The notes beneath the pieces were generated by a model. That model was given only the letters and a program-made list of their open reading frames with translations, had not been told where the DNA came from and did no database searches. Position numbers and translations under genes: made by a program. Source: an uncultured Sutterella sp. (GTDB lineage: Bacteria; Pseudomonadota; Gammaproteobacteria; Burkholderiales; Burkholderiaceae_F). From it: DNA of 32,264 bases. The stretch lies in contig UPZS01000025.1 of assembly GCA_900538905.1 (NCBI GenBank), positions 1 to 32,264 on the forward strand, read 5' to 3'. Of the stretch, positions 29,354 through 32,264 are shown piece by piece (positions within the stretch are counted from its first letter, which is position 1; each line of letters begins with the position of its first letter).

Positions 29354-30271
29354 ATGCGTATGCGTGGTTTAGCCGCCCTTTGCGGCTTGATGTTTTTGGC
29401 CGGATGTTCTTCGGTTGATATTTCAGCGCCGATAGAAGATCGCAGTACGCCTTCCCCGGAAGTTTCGGTTCCGGTGGAAAGTACCGAAGCTCATTCGGTC
29501 CCGGTTCCCTCGGAGGGTACGTTTCAGCCCCGTCACTTGACAACTGAACCAACGCCGCAAGCAAGCGGCCGCACGCATGTTGTGGTGCAGGGCGACACGA
29601 TTTACAACATCAGCATGCGCTATGGAGTCAATCCTCGCGAACTGATGCTGTTAAACGACGTGCAGGATCCCACGCAGCTTTCTCTGGGACGCGAGCTGCA
29701 GATCCCCGTTTCGCGTGAGGACGGTAGCCAATCGACCGCTCCTGCTGCCACGGTGACGGAAGGGGAGGCTATTGCGACTGAGCCGACCGTTGAAACGGCC
29801 AAGCGTCCTGAAACGCCACAACAGGTTGCCGAGCGCAAAATTGCTGAAGAAGAACAGCAGCGCCAGGCTGCCGCGCGAGGCGACATTGAAATTCGTTGGC
29901 CTGTTGAAGGCGAAGTGATCGCCGACTTCAACCGAACGGGGACGCTCGGTATTGACATTGGTGCCGATAAGGGATCACCTGTGATGGCAGTTCTCGACGG
30001 CACGGTGCATTACATTGGCAACAACAACGACGGCTACGGTCAGTTCGTTTTGGTTCGTCATAACATTCGCCTGCCGGGCAAGCCTACGGCTCCGGTTGTG
30101 ACCGTGTATGGCAATCTGAGTAAGGTGTTGGTTCGTTTGAACGAAAGCGTGCGAGCCGGACAGAAGATTGCAGAAGTCGGCGAGAGCAGTTCAGGCGTAG
30201 AAAAGTTGCGTTTTGAACTGCGTCAAGGCGGACAACCTCTCAATCCGATGCTTTATCTGCAAAAGAAGTAA
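29354..30271 (+). CDS. nlpD: NlpD-like lipoprotein, LysM plus degenerate LytM (amidase activator)
   Basis: A 305-residue envelope lipoprotein with lipobox FLAG-C18. A Pro/Ser/Thr/Glu linker precedes a LysM peptidoglycan-binding domain (about 75-118: HVVVQGDTIYNISMRYGVNPRELMLLN), then an Ala/Glu/Gln-rich coiled stretch and an M23/LytM domain (about 190-303). The zinc ligands of active M23 peptidases are missing: LGIDIGA lacks the first His, and VYGNL and KLRFEL replace the HxH and HFE-type motifs. It is thus expected to be inactive as a peptidase and to activate a cell-division amidase (AmiC type), as NlpD does. A terminator hairpin follows at 30297-30331. Confidence 0.92.
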   Translation: MRMRGLAALCGLMFLAGCSSVDISAPIEDRSTPSPEVSVPVESTEAHSVPVPSEGTFQPRHLTTEPTPQASGRTHVVVQGDTIYNISMRYGVNPRELMLLNDVQDPTQLSLGRELQIPVSREDGSQSTAPAATVTEGEAIATEPTVETAKRPETPQQVAERKIAEEEQQRQAAARGDIEIRWPVEGEVIADFNRTGTLGIDIGADKGSPVMAVLDGTVHYIGNNNDGYGQFVLVRHNIRLPGKPTAPVVTVYGNLSKVLVRLNESVRAGQKIAEVGESSSGVEKLRFELRQGGQPLNPMLYLQKK

Positions 30272-30296
30272 CCGGATCGAAACAAAAAAACTTCTG

Positions 30297-30331
30297 TCGC
30301 CCCGGCAATCAGTTGTGCGGGGCGATTCTTT
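30297..30331 (+). terminator. Rho-independent terminator after nlpD
   Basis: TCGCCCC (30297-30303) pairs with GGGGCGA (30319-30325), followed by TTCTTT. The T-tract is interrupted, so it may leak into rlmD. Confidence 0.65.
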
Positions 30332-30371
30332 CCGAAATTGAGACTCCACAAACGAGAAGGAAACCCCAACA

Positions 30372-31751
30372 ATGAGTTCCCGCAAGGAAAAAGTACGCCC
30401 TGTTTTTGAAGCGCAGGTGGAAAAACTTGATGCCGAAGGCAGAGGCGTGGCGCGTCGTGAAGGTAAGGTCGTCTTCATTCAGGGTGCTTTGCCCGGAGAA
30501 ACCGTTACTTATGAGCAGATTCGCAACAAACCGAGCTATGAAGTCGGCATTGTGAAGGAAATCTTGAGCGCTTCCGATCTGCGCGTCGAACCGGCTTGCC
30601 CCAACTTCGGTATCGGACCGGGAACTTGCGGCGGTTGCGTGATGCAACATCTGGACGCACGTGCCCAGGTTGACTTCAAGCAAACCGTTCTGATTGACGC
30701 CCTGTGGCACATCGGCAAGGTGACTGCTGAGAGTATCTTGCCTCCGATCGTGGGCGAATTCTGGGGCTATCGTCACCGTGCTCGCCTGACGGTGCGCAAT
30801 GTCGCCAAAAAGGGCGGCATTTTGGTGGGCTTCCATGAAAAAAGTTCGAGTTATGTGGCCGACATGACAGAGTGCCGCATTCTGCCGCAGAAAGTTTCCG
30901 ATATGCTTCCCGCCATGCGTGATCTCGTGGGCAGTCTTACGATTGCCGAACGTCTGCCGCAAATCGAAGTGGCGGTTGACGGTGACGGTCACACGGCGCT
31001 CGTGCTGCGCATTCTCGAGCCGCTTACCAACGAAGACACGGAAAAAATCGAAGCGTTTGCGCAAGCTCAAAATGTTGATATTTGGTTGCAGCCTAAGGGG
31101 CCCGACTCAGCCTATCCGATGCACCCGGAAGCGCGAGATCGTCTCAAGCTCAAGCTTGAGGCGTTCGACGTTGCCATCAGCTTCAAGCCGACGGACTTCA
31201 CGCAGGTCAATCATCGCGTCAATCGTGAAATGGTTGGCCGAGCCATTGAATTGCTCGATGTGAAGCCCGAACACCACGTAGCCGATTTTTTCTGCGGCCT
31301 GGGGAATTTCACTCTTCCGCTTGCGCGCCGTTCCGAATATGTAACCGGCATTGAAGGCAGCGAGGCTCTGGTCGAGCGCGCACGTGCGGGGGCGGCCGCC
31401 AACGGTTTGGCTCAAAAGACGACTTTTGTCGCGCGCAATCTCTTTACCTGGTCAACGGACGATTGGGATGCGCTTTGGGAAAAAATGGGCGGTATTGATC
31501 GCGTGCTTATTGATCCTCCGCGTGAAGGTGCTCAGGCGCTTGCTCAGACGCTTGCGGCCACGAAAAAACGTCCTTCTCGTGTGGTGTACGTCTCTTGTAA
31601 CCCGGCAACGCTTGCACGTGATTGCGCCATTCTCAAGCATGAAGGCGGTTGGCATGTGCGTGCGGCAGGTGTTATGAATATGTTCCCGCACACTGCCCAC
31701 GTTGAAAGCATTGCCGTGCTCGAACCGGGCGAAGCGGAAGAATTGGCTTGA
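30372..31751 (+). CDS. rlmD: 23S rRNA (uracil-1939-C5)-methyltransferase RlmD
   Basis: A 459-residue SAM-dependent methyltransferase that makes m5U1939 in 23S rRNA. The N-terminal TRAM RNA-binding domain (about 8-68) has EAQVEKLDAEGRGVARREGK. The four [4Fe-4S] ligands are C76, C86 and C89 in CPNFGIGPGTCGGC, and C168 in MTECRIL; together these fit RlmD rather than TrmA. The methyltransferase domain has VADFFCGLGNFTLPLA (SAM site), VLIDPPREGA and the nucleophile C409 in VYVSCNPATLARD. All catalytic parts are intact. It ends at the strong bidirectional terminator at 31909-31955. Confidence 0.95.
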   Translation: MSSRKEKVRPVFEAQVEKLDAEGRGVARREGKVVFIQGALPGETVTYEQIRNKPSYEVGIVKEILSASDLRVEPACPNFGIGPGTCGGCVMQHLDARAQVDFKQTVLIDALWHIGKVTAESILPPIVGEFWGYRHRARLTVRNVAKKGGILVGFHEKSSSYVADMTECRILPQKVSDMLPAMRDLVGSLTIAERLPQIEVAVDGDGHTALVLRILEPLTNEDTEKIEAFAQAQNVDIWLQPKGPDSAYPMHPEARDRLKLKLEAFDVAISFKPTDFTQVNHRVNREMVGRAIELLDVKPEHHVADFFCGLGNFTLPLARRSEYVTGIEGSEALVERARAGAAANGLAQKTTFVARNLFTWSTDDWDALWEKMGGIDRVLIDPPREGAQALAQTLAATKKRPSRVVYVSCNPATLARDCAILKHEGGWHVRAAGVMNMFPHTAHVESIAVLEPGEAEELA

Positions 31752-31868
31752 AAAGATGTGATGGGGTGAAACGGAAATATGTCGCTTTGAGGTGCCTAGT
31801 TTCGAATCGAAAATTGGTATGGTGTTTGTTCGAGATGTTTTGAATGGATGTGACTTGTCAAAATTGAC

Positions 31869-31899
31869 AGTAAAGTGACTCGATAGCAGCAACTTTACT
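31869..31899. other. Hairpin upstream of the rlmD terminator
   Basis: AGTAAAGT (31869-31876) and ACTTTACT (31892-31899) are perfect inverted repeats with a 15-nt loop. Just upstream TGTCAA and TTGACA form a second small inverted repeat (about 31856-31869). Both lie in the 3' untranslated region of rlmD. Function unknown. Confidence 0.4.
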
Positions 31900-31908
31900 T
31901 TGCTGAAT

Positions 31909-31955
31909 AATAAAAGAGGAACGCAAAACCGTGTGTTTTGCGCTCCTCTTTTATT
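31909..31955. terminator. Bidirectional Rho-independent terminator between rlmD and the H-NS-like gene
   Basis: A 20-pair stem with one mismatch: AATAAAAGAGGA with TCCTCTTTTATT, and CGCAAAAC with GTTTTGCG around a short loop. T/A-rich ends on both strands suit termination of both convergent genes. Confidence 0.9.
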
Positions 31956-32007
31956 TGGGCAAATGTCTCTTGCTGGAGACTGTCGAAGCAAAATTCAGTG
32001 TGAAATC

Positions 32008-32264
32008 TTACTTCTGAAATTCAGGCGTCAGGAACAGATCCTTGTCTTCCACGGTCAAGCCCTGAGAGAGAAGATAGTCACGGAACTCGCGTTTCATATT
32101 GCCTTTACCAGTCCATTCTATGCCGGTGGGGGTGCGGTACTTAATGGGGGCGGGGCCGCGGCGACGAACGGGAGTTTCACGGAAAGAAGACGGAGTGTCT
32201 TCAAACTTCAGATCATAACTCTGAATTTGAAAGGCGTCGATCAGTTCCTGCACATGCTTGATTG
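32008..32264 (-). CDS. H-NS-family DNA-binding protein, C-terminal part (start outside window)
   Basis: The frame is open to the window edge; the last 85 codons are present and the N-terminal oligomerisation domain is beyond the edge. The basic linker RRRGPAP precedes the C-terminal H-NS domain, KYRTPTGIEWTGKGNMKREF. The start of the domain (KYR.P.TG..W.GKG) fits the family, but the usual core G-R-G-R-.-P-.-W is replaced by GKGNMKREF, so the minor-groove-contacting loop is altered. A C-terminal extension (LSQGLTVEDKDLFLTPEFQK) follows. It is probably a nucleoid-associated silencer of AT-rich DNA, with possibly changed specificity. Terminator at 31909-31955. Confidence 0.75.
   Translation of the reverse strand, partial: IKHVQELIDAFQIQSYDLKFEDTPSSFRETPVRRRGPAPIKYRTPTGIEWTGKGNMKREFRDYLLSQGLTVEDKDLFLTPEFQK

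Noticed and set aside
1..32264. CRISPR array or defence-gene cluster
   Set aside because: No regularly spaced repeats and no Cas, restriction, toxin-antitoxin or other known defence genes were seen; the genes are mostly housekeeping and transport.

Overview
The window looks like part of a betaproteobacterial chromosome, most likely Burkholderiales and probably the gut family Sutterellaceae. This is an inference from gene content and order (DUF2782-thrB beside polA, a BPSS1780-type membrane protein, surE-nlpD-rlmD, rnr-rlmB, DUF1178) and from moderately GC-rich codon use, not from a database match. Nearly all of it is ordinary chromosomal sequence. The only clearly mobile part is the left end.

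Layout: (1) 1-2011 is an island edge. A complete IS3-family element (98-1392) has landed in a gene whose surviving piece (1393-1711, minus) resembles the N-terminal arm-binding domain of a P4-type tyrosine integrase. The fragment starts about 215 bp past the 3' end of a tRNA-Leu(CAG) gene (1927-2011, minus), which is a classic attachment site. (2) 2304-5374: rnr and rlmB. (3) 5460-12275: a RidA protein facing a nucleoside-type (BMP) ABC transporter, with a two-domain ATPase, two permeases and, after a terminator, two near-duplicate substrate-binding lipoproteins. (4) 12288-14041: a two-gene operon of unknown function; one product has an AT-hook and a basic tail. (5) 14187-16920: an sseA-like sulfurtransferase with an EamA exporter, divergent from proC. 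(6) 17016-20757, all minus: DUF2782 and thrB, a membrane protein, and two tandem SagB-type nitroreductases. (7) 20951-25908: polA converging on a molybdate-type operon in the order modC-modA-modB. (8) 26052-28260: a META/HslJ lipoprotein, a 420-nt gap with an unassigned terminator, then a ZIP metal transporter and DUF1178. (9) 28356-31751: surE, nlpD, rlmD. (10) The window ends in a partial H-NS-like gene (minus).

The most notable observations are these: DNA polymerase I has lost all four carboxylates of its proofreading site; pcm and rpoS are missing from the usual surE-pcm-nlpD-rpoS-rlmD block; the H-NS-like protein has a divergent DNA-contact motif; the AT-hook operon is unassigned; an orphan leftward terminator lies upstream of the ZIP gene; and the ABC operon has a structured leader with a short ORF overlapping the ATPase start. 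I did not find a clear new defence or other multi-gene system.
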